Assembly (NCBI GenBank): GCA_947259365.1
Contig: CAMYMC010000001.1
Span: 62,001-126,000, forward strand
Length of the DNA stretch: 64,000 nt
Reading direction: 5' to 3'
From: an uncultured Acidimicrobiaceae bacterium
GTDB taxonomy: Bacteria > Actinomycetota > Acidimicrobiia > Spongiisociales > UBA5794
Part shown: piece after piece, positions 8,846-17,124 of the stretch
Position numbering within the stretch: position 1 is the stretch's first letter
Layout of the letters: every line of letters begins with the position of its first letter
The notes under the pieces: model-generated
What the model saw: only the letters and a program-made list of their open reading frames with translations
The model's database searches: none
What the model was told of the DNA's origin: nothing
Translations under genes and position numbers: made by a program

Positions 8846-9313
8846 TCAGGCCCCCTCTTCTCCGTCGCTGATCCAGTGGCCGACGAAGCGCCGCACCGGC
8901 GCCGGGACGAGCTCGGCGCCCCAGGACACGAGGCCGCTGACGAGCTCGAACGCGTCCTCGCTACCCGGCCAGTGCCGATCGACGGTGTCGGGCGGCAAGC
9001 CCTTGATGAGGTGATCGATGGCGAGCGCCACCAGCAGCAGATCGTCCACGCTGCCGAGCACGGGAAGCGAGTCCGGGACCAGGTCGATGGGGGACACGAC
9101 GTATGCGGCAACGGTGCCGGCGACGATCTTGCGTCGCATCGGGACTACGGGGTCCTTGAGGAGGCGGAAGAGCAGGAGGACGAGGTGCGGCAGCACCAGG
9201 AGCCCCTCCCGCAAGATCTCGGCGCGGGAGCGGGGAGGAACCGGCTGCGAGCGATCCACCGACCCCCGCATCGGCCGTTCCGGCATGGGGACGATCTCGG
9301 CGTCGTCGCTCAT
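8846..9313 (-). CDS. DUF1232 membrane protein
   Basis: A 155-residue protein whose centre, with [17 protein letters not shown], is the hallmark of DUF1232 (a small domain of unknown function, common next to membrane proteins). One or two hydrophobic stretches are visible ([14 protein letters not shown] and around [12 protein letters not shown]). The ATG overlaps the stop of the ROK kinase gene as ATGA, so the two are coupled. A GC-rich hairpin (8839-8854) spans its stop codon but lacks a T-run. Confidence 0.8.
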   Translation of the reverse strand: MSDDAEIVPMPERPMRGSVDRSQPVPPRSRAEILREGLLVLPHLVLLLFRLLKDPVVPMRRKIVAGTVAAYVVSPIDLVPDSLPVLGSVDDLLLVALAIDHLIKGLPPDTVDRHWPGSEDAFELVSGLVSWGAELVPAPVRRFVGHWISDGEEGA

Positions 9314-10266
9314 GCGCGCTGCTCCACCCGCAGCGACAGCCTGCCCGTCGCCAGGTCCTCGGCGAGGAGGGCGGCGCCCACGGCACTCGCCCGCGGCCCG
9401 AGTGCGGCGACGAGGATCGGCGGCAGCATCCGATGGGATCCGCCGTGCAGCGCATCGGCTGCAACCCGACGCGCCGGGCCGAGCAGCGACTCGCCTACCG
9501 AGCCGAGGCCGCCGCCGACGATGATCACCTGCGGGTCGAGAACCGCGATGAGATTGCACAGTCCGCGACCGAAGGCCTCACCGACCTGGGCAACGAGGTT
9601 GCGGGCGGTCTCGTCGCCGCCGTCGGCCGCCCCGGTGATGGCTTCGCCGGTCGGCGGCTCCCCGCCGAGCGCCTTCGCCAAGGTCCCCTCCGGGTTCTGG
9701 GCGATGAAATCCCGGGCCAACCTCACGAGAGCCGGCCCGGACGCCACGGTCTCCCAGCACCCTCGCTTGCCGCAATCGCACTGGGCACCGCCCGGCTGGT
9801 ACAACATGTGACCCCACTCGCCGGCGAACGAACCACCCCGATGGACCCTGCCGTCGAGGACGATGGCACCCCCGATCCCGGTACCCAGCGTCACGAGGAG
9901 CATGTCGTCGTAGCCCCGGCCTGCGCCGAGATGGAGCTCACCCCACGCCCCGGCGTTGGCGTCGTTGTCCACGACGACGGGGACGCCGAAGAGATCGGCG
10001 AGCCGGGACCTGACCTGGAGCCCGGTCCCCGCGACGTGAGGGCCCCAGACGAACGCACCTGAAGGCCACTCCACGAGCCCGGCGACGCCGACGCCCACCG
10101 CCTCGATGTCGTCGGTCCACACCGCCCGGATCGCGGCGGCAGCGTTGCCGACGAGGTCCTCGGACGGTGGGGTCGACAGCTTCGCCTCGTCGACGAGGTC
10201 GTTGTTCTCCATGCGAACGGCGAGCGTCTTCGTCCCGCCGAGGTCGATTCCGATCGTCGTGGCCAC
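9310..10266 (-). CDS. glk: ROK-family glucokinase
   Basis: ATP-dependent sugar kinase, most likely glucokinase. The 318-residue protein has the phosphate-binding IGIDLGGTKT at its start, the sugar-binding block GEWGHM, and the ROK zinc site CDCGKRGCWE. There is no N-terminal helix-turn-helix, so it is a kinase rather than a NagC-type repressor. It lies 18 bases after a 73-residue gene and is coupled (ATGA) to the DUF1232 gene, in a run that begins with SRPBCC and ArsA genes. Substrate is inferred from the family. Confidence 0.88.
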   Translation of the reverse strand: MATTIGIDLGGTKTLAVRMENNDLVDEAKLSTPPSEDLVGNAAAAIRAVWTDDIEAVGVGVAGLVEWPSGAFVWGPHVAGTGLQVRSRLADLFGVPVVVDNDANAGAWGELHLGAGRGYDDMLLVTLGTGIGGAIVLDGRVHRGGSFAGEWGHMLYQPGGAQCDCGKRGCWETVASGPALVRLARDFIAQNPEGTLAKALGGEPPTGEAITGAADGGDETARNLVAQVGEAFGRGLCNLIAVLDPQVIIVGGGLGSVGESLLGPARRVAADALHGGSHRMLPPILVAALGPRASAVGAALLAEDLATGRLSLRVEQRA

Positions 10267-10284
10267 GGGTGCCCCTCCGCCGAG

Positions 10285-10506
10285 TCAGTCGAGCTGGATC
10301 TTCGTCGGGCCTTCTTCCTCGTCACCAGTCTCTTCGACCCGGCCTGCGGTGGCGAGCTCGTCGAGAAAGGCCCCGATCCCGGCGAGCACCTCGTACCCGG
10401 CGCGCATCCAGTGCAACCCGGCCCTGCGGAGCCCGGAGCGCACTGCGTCGTTGAGGTCGCCGAGCCCGTCCCGCCCGCCGGATCCACCGCCCGACGACGC
10501 CGTCAT
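10285..10506 (-). CDS. Small conserved-context protein after arsA, unknown function
   Basis: A 73-residue protein with a Gly-rich start (ASSGGGSGGRDGLGD), a central amphipathic stretch LRRAGLHWMRAGYEVLAG and an acidic tail. It is real by position: its ATG overlaps the ArsA stop as ATGA. Codon third positions are GC-rich, and the same region read in other frames gives no sensible protein. I do not recognise a family. Its place directly after an ArsA-type ATPase suggests a partner or accessory role, by inference only. Confidence 0.6.
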   Translation of the reverse strand: MTASSGGGSGGRDGLGDLNDAVRSGLRRAGLHWMRAGYEVLAGIGAFLDELATAGRVEETGDEEEGPTKIQLD

Positions 10507-11672
10507 TCGTCGATCCCAAACGTGACCCGCAGCTCGCCGCCGAGCAGCTGGGCGCGTCGCACCTGGCGACGCTTCAGCGAGTCGGGAAGGACGAACGAAC
10601 GCCGGTACGGCCCGACGGTGATGAAGAGCTCGTCGGCGTGACGGAGGACGTCGACATCGCCCTTCTCGACGAAGGGCACCGAGAGGACGAGCACGACCCG
10701 GTCGTCCTCGTCTTCGACGCGGAACGGCCGCCCGGAGGCGAGCCGGATCGTCGGGTCCCGGTCCCCGTACAGCTCCTCGCCGACGAGCCGCAGCTTGTCG
10801 ACCCCGACCATCTCCTCGTCGAAGAGCCGGAGGGTCCGGATGTCGACGTCGGCGAAGCCCTCGTGGACCGCCTCCATGTGCGTCTCCTGGATCTCGCGCC
10901 ACCGCTTGAAATACGGATCGGTCACCGTGTCCGGCAGAACCCGATTGACGATGGCCGCATCGACCGCGTAGCCGAAGAGCCCGAGGTACGTGTAGGTCCG
11001 TCGCGCCTCGGCGATGACCATCTTCTCCGGGTTCATGACGAGCCGGGCGCTCGTCACGTCCGGGTTGGCGAGGATGTCGCGGATGCCGTCGAGACGCTCG
11101 TAGAAGCGGGCGACCGCGGCGAAGACCTTGTCGTCGGCGACCGGGAGCGTGGTGACCCGGGTGAGGACCGGCCGCACGACCTTCACGACCCGCCTGCCCA
11201 GGGGGAACATCTTCTCCATGTACCACGACAGCACCTCCGGCAGGCTGAGGAGGCGCAGCGTCTCCGCAGTCGGCGCGCAGTCGACGATGATGACGTCGTA
11301 GTCGCCCGAGCGGACATGATCCCTGACCGAGGCGAGCGAGAAGATCTCGTCCATTCCGGGGAACACCGTGAGCTCCTCGGCCTCGATCCCTTTCAGACCC
11401 GACCAGTCGAAGAGGTCGGTGAGGTGATCGCGGACGTCGCCCCACGAGTCCTCGAGGCGCTGCTGGGCATCGATCTGCTGGGCGGCGAGGCGTTCGACGA
11501 CCGTGGTCGCCTCGTCGCCGAGGGCGACCTGGTACGCGTCGGCGAGGCTGTGAGCCGGGTCCGTCGACATGACGAGTGTGCGATGACCGAGGTCCGCGGC
11601 CCGGAGCCCGGTTGCCGCCGACACCGTCGTCTTGCCGACGCCGCCCTTTCCGGTCACCAGGATGACCCGCAT
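10503..11672 (-). CDS. ArsA-type ATPase with C-terminal ArsA-HSP20-like domain
   Basis: A 389-residue P-loop ATPase of the ArsA/GET3 class. It begins MRVILVTGKGGVGKTT, a deviant Walker A with the signature Lys. STDPAHSLADAY (switch I region) and IIVDCAPTAETLRLL (switch II) follow. The last 85 or so residues, from TIRLASGRPF onward, resemble the HSP20-like domain often found at the C-terminus of actinobacterial ArsA proteins. No ArsB or arsenic regulator is nearby, so an arsenite role is unlikely; client-protein or membrane-protein handling is a guess. The start overlaps the SRPBCC gene by one base (TGATG). Confidence 0.88.
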   Translation of the reverse strand: MRVILVTGKGGVGKTTVSAATGLRAADLGHRTLVMSTDPAHSLADAYQVALGDEATTVVERLAAQQIDAQQRLEDSWGDVRDHLTDLFDWSGLKGIEAEELTVFPGMDEIFSLASVRDHVRSGDYDVIIVDCAPTAETLRLLSLPEVLSWYMEKMFPLGRRVVKVVRPVLTRVTTLPVADDKVFAAVARFYERLDGIRDILANPDVTSARLVMNPEKMVIAEARRTYTYLGLFGYAVDAAIVNRVLPDTVTDPYFKRWREIQETHMEAVHEGFADVDIRTLRLFDEEMVGVDKLRLVGEELYGDRDPTIRLASGRPFRVEDEDDRVVLVLSVPFVEKGDVDVLRHADELFITVGPYRRSFVLPDSLKRRQVRRAQLLGGELRVTFGIDE

Positions 11673-12112
11673 CAGGCTCGCTCTGATCTCTTCTTCAGGC
11701 CGCGCAGCGCGCTCGACACGATCTGCTTTTCGGCCTGACGCCGCAAGAAGCCCGGTACCGTGAACGCCGGGTCGACGCGGAGGGCATAGAGGACCCTCGT
11801 GCCCCCGTCGTCGAGCTCCCCGAACTCGTAGCTCCCCTCCATGGCTCTGATGTCGGGCCCCGGCTCGGCTTCCCACGAGAACCCGCTCTCGAGGTCGTAG
11901 CTGTAGACGAGCGTGTACGTGATCTCCTTGATCATGGCGTCGGCGACGAACGCGACCTTCACCGGTCGCCCCAGCTCGTCCTCCTCGAGGATCTCGACCT
12001 CTTTCACGCCCGTCGCCCACTCGGGGTAGGCCTCGAGGTCGAGCGCGACCTCGAAGACGTGCTGCGCGTCCGCAGACACCTCGATGCTCTGCACCGTGCC
12101 TTCCATCGCCAT
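11672..12112 (-). CDS. SRPBCC / polyketide-cyclase-like lipid-binding protein
   Basis: A 146-residue protein of the START-like SRPBCC fold. It begins with an IEVSADAQHVFEVALDLEAY strand-helix block, followed by WATGVKEVEIL and a long C-terminal helix ending in LKKRSERA. Such proteins bind hydrophobic ligands in a cavity. It precedes arsA with a one-base overlap, an arrangement common in actinobacteria, so the two products probably work together. The ligand is not predictable from the sequence. Confidence 0.8.
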   Translation of the reverse strand: MAMEGTVQSIEVSADAQHVFEVALDLEAYPEWATGVKEVEILEEDELGRPVKVAFVADAMIKEITYTLVYSYDLESGFSWEAEPGPDIRAMEGSYEFGELDDGGTRVLYALRVDPAFTVPGFLRRQAEKQIVSSALRGLKKRSERA

Positions 12113-12158
12113 GGCGACCGCACACCTCGGGTGGCTCGTTTCGCCGACAGCTTAGAGT

Positions 12159-12830
12159 TCAGGCCCGCGCCCGGACCCAGTCGTAGCGGAGGGTGTAGGC
12201 GACGACCTCGTCGCCATCGGGGTGCGCAGCGAGGAAGGCCGCCACACCACGGGCGAACTCATCGTCTGTGATGAGCTGCAGCGAGCTCACGAACCGGGCA
12301 CGGATCGCGGTCGCGTACGCCCTCGCCGACCGGCGGATCTCGGCGTCCACCGGGACGATCTCGACCTCGAAAGCCCCCCGGTCCGCGAGATGTCCCGCCA
12401 GCAGTGCCGGGTCGGGAAACCGGCGGGCATCGTCTTCGGCGATGCCCGGAAACCAGCGGCTGAGAAACGAGCTGACGTGGTGACGAGGGCCCAGCGTCCA
12501 CACCGAGAGCGACCCTCCCGCCCGGAGGACGCGGAGGGCCTCGTCGAGGGCGCGCCGCCAATCGCAGTAGTGGATCGAGAGGTGGGCGTAGAGGAGCCCG
12601 ATCGTCCCGTCCCGCAGCGGGAGCTGCTCCCCGCGCCCACCGACGACGGCGACCCCCGGCCGCCGCAACGCCCGGATCGACATCGACCGCTCCGGCTCGA
12701 TCACGAGGGGTCGCAGCCCGAGGGGCACCCACGCTTCGGCGTGAGCTCCGTACCCGCCACCCAGGTCCACCGCCCATTCGCCGGCGCCGAGCCCGGCCCG
12801 CTCTGCACTCATCCGTGCCCGGTCGAGCAT
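12159..12830 (-). CDS. Class I SAM-dependent methyltransferase
   Basis: Rossmann-type methyltransferase with motif I VDLGGGYG, an acidic residue after strand 2 (VIEPERSM) and the LRVLRAGG loop typical of small-molecule methyltransferases. The substrate is unknown. The ATG given here has no convincing ribosome-binding site. The same frame continues upstream for about 23 plausible codons (…ALAAAYEHREPTPG before Met) to a GGGAGGG at about 12902-12908, but offers only GTC or ACG as a start. The true N-terminus may therefore lie near 12896, inside the end of the phosphoesterase gene. Same strand as the arsA cluster. Confidence 0.75.
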   Translation of the reverse strand: MLDRARMSAERAGLGAGEWAVDLGGGYGAHAEAWVPLGLRPLVIEPERSMSIRALRRPGVAVVGGRGEQLPLRDGTIGLLYAHLSIHYCDWRRALDEALRVLRAGGSLSVWTLGPRHHVSSFLSRWFPGIAEDDARRFPDPALLAGHLADRGAFEVEIVPVDAEIRRSARAYATAIRARFVSSLQLITDDEFARGVAAFLAAHPDGDEVVAYTLRYDWVRARA

Positions 12831-12885
12831 GCCGGGAGTCGGTTCCCGATGCTCGTACGCGGCAGCGAGGGCGCCGAGGTCGACG

Positions 12886-13641
12886 TCACCCGTGACGGAT
12901 CGCCCTCCCTGTGGCCCGGAAATACCCGACGTTCACGCAGGTCGTGGCCCCCCGCCGCCACCGGCTGGCGCGGGGCTGATGGATGTCGCCGAAGTAGTGG
13001 AACGCGGGTGATGCCCGGTCGATGTAGTCGAGGATCGCGGAGCTACCCTTCATCCGTCCCGCGATGACGTCGGTGGACAGCGCCGGGATCGCAGGAGGGA
13101 CGTGGGTGCAGAGCACATCGACCGCTCCGAGCGAGTCGAGCTTGTCCGCCATTGCGTCCTCGCTCACCTCCCCGGGCGTCCCGATCGAGACCATGCCCCC
13201 GCCGGCGAACCCCACCTGAAGGCCGTCGATGTCGACGACCTCGCCGTCGACGTACCTCGCCGCCGGGGGAAGGTGACGTTCGAGGAGGTCGGGACGGTCG
13301 ACGTTGCCGTACGTCACATAGGCGTCGGCGTCGGCGAGAGCCGCGCAGACCTCGACATACGCCGACTCCATGTGCTCCTCGTAGCGGGTGCGGAGCTCCT
13401 TTTCCCTTCCCCGGGAGAACTCCCTCCAGAGCCGCCCCGCCGCGGCGAAGTCGCCGGCCGTGCGGAGGCGCACCATCTCGGCCGTGAAATCGCGACCGGA
13501 CACATCGGTGATGATGCCGTCGTACGTGCGGTAGTCGACGAGGTTGATGAGGTCGCCGAGGACGAGCAGCGGCCCCGGATGGGCCGCCGCGACCTCTCCA
13601 AGCGCTCCGGCAGCGCCGTGGACGTCGGACACGAGCCACAT
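12886..13641 (-). CDS. Metallophosphoesterase
   Basis: Calcineurin-like phosphoesterase of 251 residues. Metal-binding motifs are visible in order: VSDVHG at the N-terminus, LVLGDLIN, a GNVD block and CTHVPP followed by FHYFGDIHQP. Substrate is not predictable. The ATG overlaps the stop of the preceding small membrane-protein gene (TGATG), and GAGAGGGG stands just upstream. A GTG one codon earlier is possible. The C-terminal end overlaps the possible extended N-terminus of the methyltransferase. Confidence 0.85.
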   Translation of the reverse strand: MWLVSDVHGAAGALGEVAAAHPGPLLVLGDLINLVDYRTYDGIITDVSGRDFTAEMVRLRTAGDFAAAGRLWREFSRGREKELRTRYEEHMESAYVEVCAALADADAYVTYGNVDRPDLLERHLPPAARYVDGEVVDIDGLQVGFAGGGMVSIGTPGEVSEDAMADKLDSLGAVDVLCTHVPPAIPALSTDVIAGRMKGSSAILDYIDRASPAFHYFGDIHQPRASRWRRGATTCVNVGYFRATGRAIRHG

Positions 13642-13934
13642 CACTCGCCCCTCTCCGGCTCGGCTCGCAGCGTGATCGCGACGTACGCGAGCGCCGCCGC
13701 TCCGACGAGAGCCCCCGCCAGAGCAACCCCGGTCGCCCAGCCGGCGAAGGTCGCCGACATGCCGCCGAGCCCGAATCCGGTGAGGCCGGCGACGGCAAGC
13801 CTTCCGGTCCGACCAAACGACGCTTCCGGATCCCGGCGCCCCGGCGCCCCGGGTTCTCCGAGCCCGCGAAGCAGCGCCCAGCCGACGACGCCGGCGAGGC
13901 CGACGACGGTCGCGATCGCGTAGACGGCGGTCAG
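13641..13934 (-). CDS. Small membrane protein with probable CTG start
   Basis: A 97-residue protein, not obvious by ATG/GTG scanning. The frame between the zinc-ribbon gene and the phosphoesterase gene has strongly GC-rich third positions throughout and no stop. It encodes a hydrophobic N-terminal helix (TAVYAIATVVGLAGVVGWALL), a polar Gly/Pro/Arg loop and two more hydrophobic stretches, and ends ERGE. The likely start is CTG at 13934, six bases after GGAGG and overlapping the upstream stop as CTGA. Its stop overlaps the phosphoesterase ATG. Function unknown; the tight coupling to both neighbours is the main support. Confidence 0.6.
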   Translation of the reverse strand: MTAVYAIATVVGLAGVVGWALLRGLGEPGAPGRRDPEASFGRTGRLAVAGLTGFGLGGMSATFAGWATGVALAGALVGAAALAYVAITLRAEPERGE

Positions 13935-14488
13935 CCGGCACCTCCGAGGGGTGTACGCAACACGAGGATCGACGCAGTGATCACGACGACGGCAGCGACG
14001 ATGCTGAGCGTGCGCGGCCCCATCCAGGCCTCGCCGTCACCGCGGGCCAGCCGTACCGCGTCGCGGGCGGCGGCCGCCCAAATCGCAAGACCGATGCCGA
14101 CGAGCACCCATCCTCCGGCGTTGTCCGCAGTCACCACGGCGATGCCGGCACCGAGCGCGAAGACCGCCAGGACCGCGCTCAACACACCCTCCACCGAATG
14201 TCCCACGCGCAACAGCCCCATGCCGGGGATCACCGAGGCTCGCAACGCCTCCGTCGGTGAAACCCGTTCGCGGGGCTCGGTGAAGCTCTCATAGATGGCC
14301 GTGCCGCATGTCTCACACGACGCGGCCGGCGCTTTGTTGATCTCACCGCACACCCGGCAGTACCAGCCCCGGGACCGCCTCCGGCGGCGCGACGGGGAGG
14401 AGAACTGGGCGTAGCACTGCCCGCACCACGCCGCGTTCGGCGAGTTCGACGCGCCGCACTGCGGGCACGTCGTCAGCTCACGCTCCAT
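13931..14488 (-). CDS. Double zinc-ribbon membrane protein
   Basis: A 185-residue protein. The N-terminus has two zinc-ribbon-like modules: CPQCGA...CGQCYA (residues about 8-26) and CRVCGE...CETCGT (about 44-63). A linker follows, then about four hydrophobic helices (from VEGVLSAVLAVFALGAG to the end). Membrane proteins of this layout are widespread and mostly uncharacterised. The ATG follows the divergent QueG gap by 25 bases; the stop overlaps the CTG of the next small membrane gene. Confidence 0.7.
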   Translation of the reverse strand: MERELTTCPQCGASNSPNAAWCGQCYAQFSSPSRRRRRSRGWYCRVCGEINKAPAASCETCGTAIYESFTEPRERVSPTEALRASVIPGMGLLRVGHSVEGVLSAVLAVFALGAGIAVVTADNAGGWVLVGIGLAIWAAAARDAVRLARGDGEAWMGPRTLSIVAAVVVITASILVLRTPLGGAG

Positions 14489-14513
14489 CGCCGCAAGCGT
14501 AGACCCGCGTCCG

Positions 14514-15614
14514 TTACCCGTCGTGGATCCCGCGAACACCCGCGGCGCGCAGCTCCTCGATGACCTCGGGGCGCCGCTCGCCCGTCGCCGCCTCAGCGAG
14601 CACCGCAGCACCATCGCCTGCGTCGAGTGCCGCGAGTGCCCACACGGCATGGGCGCGCAGCAGCCAATCCGGGTGGCCGCAATACCCGGCGAGGACCTCG
14701 AAGGCGTCGCGGCCGCCGGAGTTGCCGAGCGCCACGACGACGTTCCTCCGCAGATACCGCGCGTGGCGCCTCGGCACGTAGAAGTGACGGAACCGCTCGA
14801 CGAGCGAGCCGTCGTCGAGCGACAGTAGGGCGACGAGGTCGTGTCGGCCCCCCGCCCGGCTTGCCGTCTGCAGCAGGGGCCAACCCGGTGGGCAGGCATC
14901 GAGGCAGTCGTCGCATCCGTAGATCCGGTCGCCGATCGCCGGCCTCATCTCGCGCGGGATCACCCCGGGGGCCTGCAACCAGTGGGAGATGCACAGCCGC
15001 GCGTCGAGGACGCCGGGGGCAACGAGGGCACCGGTCGGGCAGGCAGGGAGACAGGCGACACAGGTGCCGCAATCACGCTTCATCGGCGCCGAGGGCTCGA
15101 GGTCGGCGTCGGTGGCGACAGCGCCGAGGAGCACCCACGGGCCGGCCCCGGGGACGAGCGCCATGGTGCTCTTCCCCCACCAGGCGACGCCGGCGCGAAC
15201 CGCGGCGGCGCGGTCGACGAGACGGTTGTCATCGACGAGGACGCCCGCCCGGTGCCCGGCGTCGCGCAGCATCTCCGCGATCGCGCCCAGCGTCAGGCGG
15301 AGCTCCTCGTAGTGGTCTTCGGTCGCGAACCTCGCGACCCTGCCAGTCCCCGGCGCCGCCGCCCCCGGCGAGCCGGCGGCGGGGAGGTAGGCGCGGGCGG
15401 CGACCGCGAGCCGGCGTGCCCACGGAAACGACTGCGACACGTCGGTGGCGACGGCGGGATCCGTGTACGTGAGCCGGACCCCTCCAGAGGTTCCGCTGGC
15501 TGCCCGCTCCTCGAGTGACTCGCGTACGTCGGGGAACGGTGCCGCATCACACACGCCGAAGCCGATACAGCCGTCGTCGCGAGCGCGCTCGTGGATCGCA
15601 CGCGTCAGGTCCAC
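14514..15614 (-). CDS. queG: Epoxyqueuosine reductase
   Basis: Cobalamin- and iron-sulfur-dependent enzyme for the last step of queuosine synthesis in tRNA. The 366-residue protein has two 4Fe-4S motifs: CGTCVACLPACPTGA, then CDDCLDACPPG. The catalytic Asp region lies in VDDNRLVDRAAA and WWGKSTMAL. After the clusters comes a HEAT-like repeat tail (RYLRRNVVVALGN, LLRAHAVWALAALD), as in full-length QueG. Length is normal. No other queuosine gene is in the window. Confidence 0.88.
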   Translation of the reverse strand: MDLTRAIHERARDDGCIGFGVCDAAPFPDVRESLEERAASGTSGGVRLTYTDPAVATDVSQSFPWARRLAVAARAYLPAAGSPGAAAPGTGRVARFATEDHYEELRLTLGAIAEMLRDAGHRAGVLVDDNRLVDRAAAVRAGVAWWGKSTMALVPGAGPWVLLGAVATDADLEPSAPMKRDCGTCVACLPACPTGALVAPGVLDARLCISHWLQAPGVIPREMRPAIGDRIYGCDDCLDACPPGWPLLQTASRAGGRHDLVALLSLDDGSLVERFRHFYVPRRHARYLRRNVVVALGNSGGRDAFEVLAGYCGHPDWLLRAHAVWALAALDAGDGAAVLAEAATGERRPEVIEELRAAGVRGIHDG

Positions 15615-15732
15615 GCCGCCAGCTTATGGTCACCGCGGAGGCGACGGCGGCGGGCATCCCGGCGCGAGGGCGGGACCATGGAGACGTCGCTTCGCCAACG
15701 CGGCGTTGCGCCCGACCGACCGGCGACGCCCC

Positions 15733-15936
15733 TCAGCCGGCCGCCGTCTCCCGATCTTCCCCGGGCTCGACGAGGCGGAGCGGTGCGACGAGGCCGGCGT
15801 CGGAGAGGGCACCAAGCGCGAGGCCTTCGTCGTCGCCGAGCTCGACCGGCGCGGTGAGTCCGATGAGTGCCGAAACGACGCAATCGTCACAGGCCGCCGT
15901 GTGCTGCATCACGCACCGGTCGCAATCGATGATCAC
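15733..15936 (-). CDS. Short Cys-rich actinobacterial protein
   Basis: A 67-residue protein starting at a GTG that follows AGGAGG by about seven bases. It opens MIIDCDRCVM and has a second pair in ACDDCVV, giving four Cys in CxxC arrangement within the first 20 residues, which suggests a metal site. The rest is acidic with a short hydrophobic helix ending LVAPLRLVEP. I recall similar short proteins in other actinobacteria but know no function. The gene points away from the oxidoreductase gene at 16075. Confidence 0.6.
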   Translation of the reverse strand: MIIDCDRCVMQHTAACDDCVVSALIGLTAPVELGDDEGLALGALSDAGLVAPLRLVEPGEDRETAAG

Positions 15937-16074
15937 GTCCTTCACCTCCTGATGCGCTGCCGGCCGCGGCGGGCCTGCGGCGTCGTGATCGTCCGGGACC
16001 ACCGTACGTCGGGACTGTGACAGAAAGCCCCCGTCGGCGGCCTCGCTAATGTCGGCGGACGAGGTGGTAGCACG

Positions 16075-17103
16075 ATGAGATTGGGACTGGGACTCGGATA
16101 CTGGGGAGCCAAGTCCGGCCTCGACATGGATCTCGTCCTCGAGGCCGAGCGGCTCGGTTACCACTCGGTGTGGGCCGCCGAGGCGTGGGGATCGGATGCC
16201 GTGACGGTGTTGACGTGGGTGGGCTCACGCACCGAGCGGATCCGGCTCGGTTCGGCCATTCTCCAGATGCCGGCGCGAACGCCGGCGATGACCGCGATGA
16301 CGGCCGTGACCCTCAACGAGCTCAGCAGCGGTCGGTTCATCCTCGGGCTCGGAGCGAGCGGCCCCCAGGTCGTCGAGGGGTGGCACGGACAGCCGTTCGG
16401 CAAGCCCCTCGTGAGGAGCCGGGAGTACGTCGACATCGTTCGTGCGATCCTCGCCAGGGACGCACCGCTCGTTCACGACGGGCCGCATTACCAGATCCCC
16501 TACCGGGGGCTGGACGCCACCGGGCTCGGCAAGCCGCTCAAGCTCATCACCCACCCCGCCCACGAGCTCCCGATCTACCTGGCCTCGATCGGCCCCCGCA
16601 ACGTGGCCCTCACCGCCGAGATCGCCGACGGCTGGCTTCCCGTCTTCTTCTCCCCCGACAAGAGCCCTGCCATCTACCGGGACGCCCTCGAGGCGGGGTT
16701 CGCCGCCGGCGGGCGAACCGACCCGTCGACCTTCGACGTCGCCCCTACCGTGTCGGCGATCGTCGCCGACGATGTCGAGGCGGCCCGCGCCGCCGTCAAG
16801 CCGACGCTGGCGCTCTACGTCGGCGGGATGGGGGCACGAGGCAGGAACTTCTACTTCGACCTCGCGTGCCGCTACGGCTACGCCGACGCCGCAGAGGAGA
16901 TCCAGGACCATTACCTCGGCGGCCGGCGGCTCGCGGCGACGAAGGCGGTCCCCGACGATCTCGTGGACGAAGTCGCCCTCGTCGGCACGAGGTCGATGGT
17001 CGCCGATCGCCTCGACACATGGCGCCGAGCCGGCGTGACGACCCTCATCGTCAACGCGCCCGACTCCGACACCCTGAGGACGCTCGCCGAGGTCGTCGCC
17101 TGA
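16075..17103 (+). CDS. LLM-class, probably F420-dependent oxidoreductase
   Basis: A 342-residue TIM-barrel protein of the luciferase-like monooxygenase class. It begins [11 protein letters not shown], followed by [16 protein letters not shown], a region near the cofactor site. [18 protein letters not shown] follows, as in F420-dependent members. Two-electron transfer with coenzyme F420 is expected; the substrate is unknown. The ATG has GAGGTGG seven bases upstream. It converges on the NYN gene with only 21 bases between stops, where a GC hairpin without a T-run could serve both strands. Confidence 0.85.
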   Translation: MRLGLGLGYWGAKSGLDMDLVLEAERLGYHSVWAAEAWGSDAVTVLTWVGSRTERIRLGSAILQMPARTPAMTAMTAVTLNELSSGRFILGLGASGPQVVEGWHGQPFGKPLVRSREYVDIVRAILARDAPLVHDGPHYQIPYRGLDATGLGKPLKLITHPAHELPIYLASIGPRNVALTAEIADGWLPVFFSPDKSPAIYRDALEAGFAAGGRTDPSTFDVAPTVSAIVADDVEAARAAVKPTLALYVGGMGARGRNFYFDLACRYGYADAAEEIQDHYLGGRRLAATKAVPDDLVDEVALVGTRSMVADRLDTWRRAGVTTLIVNAPDSDTLRTLAEVVA

Positions 17104-17124
17104 CCCCCGGCCTGGCGCGGCGCC

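Noticed and set aside
8839-8854. GGGGCC/GGCCCC hairpin over the DUF1232 stop codon
   Set aside because: Short GC palindromes around TGA stops recur here by composition (also near fabF and the NYN gene); no T-run and no further support.
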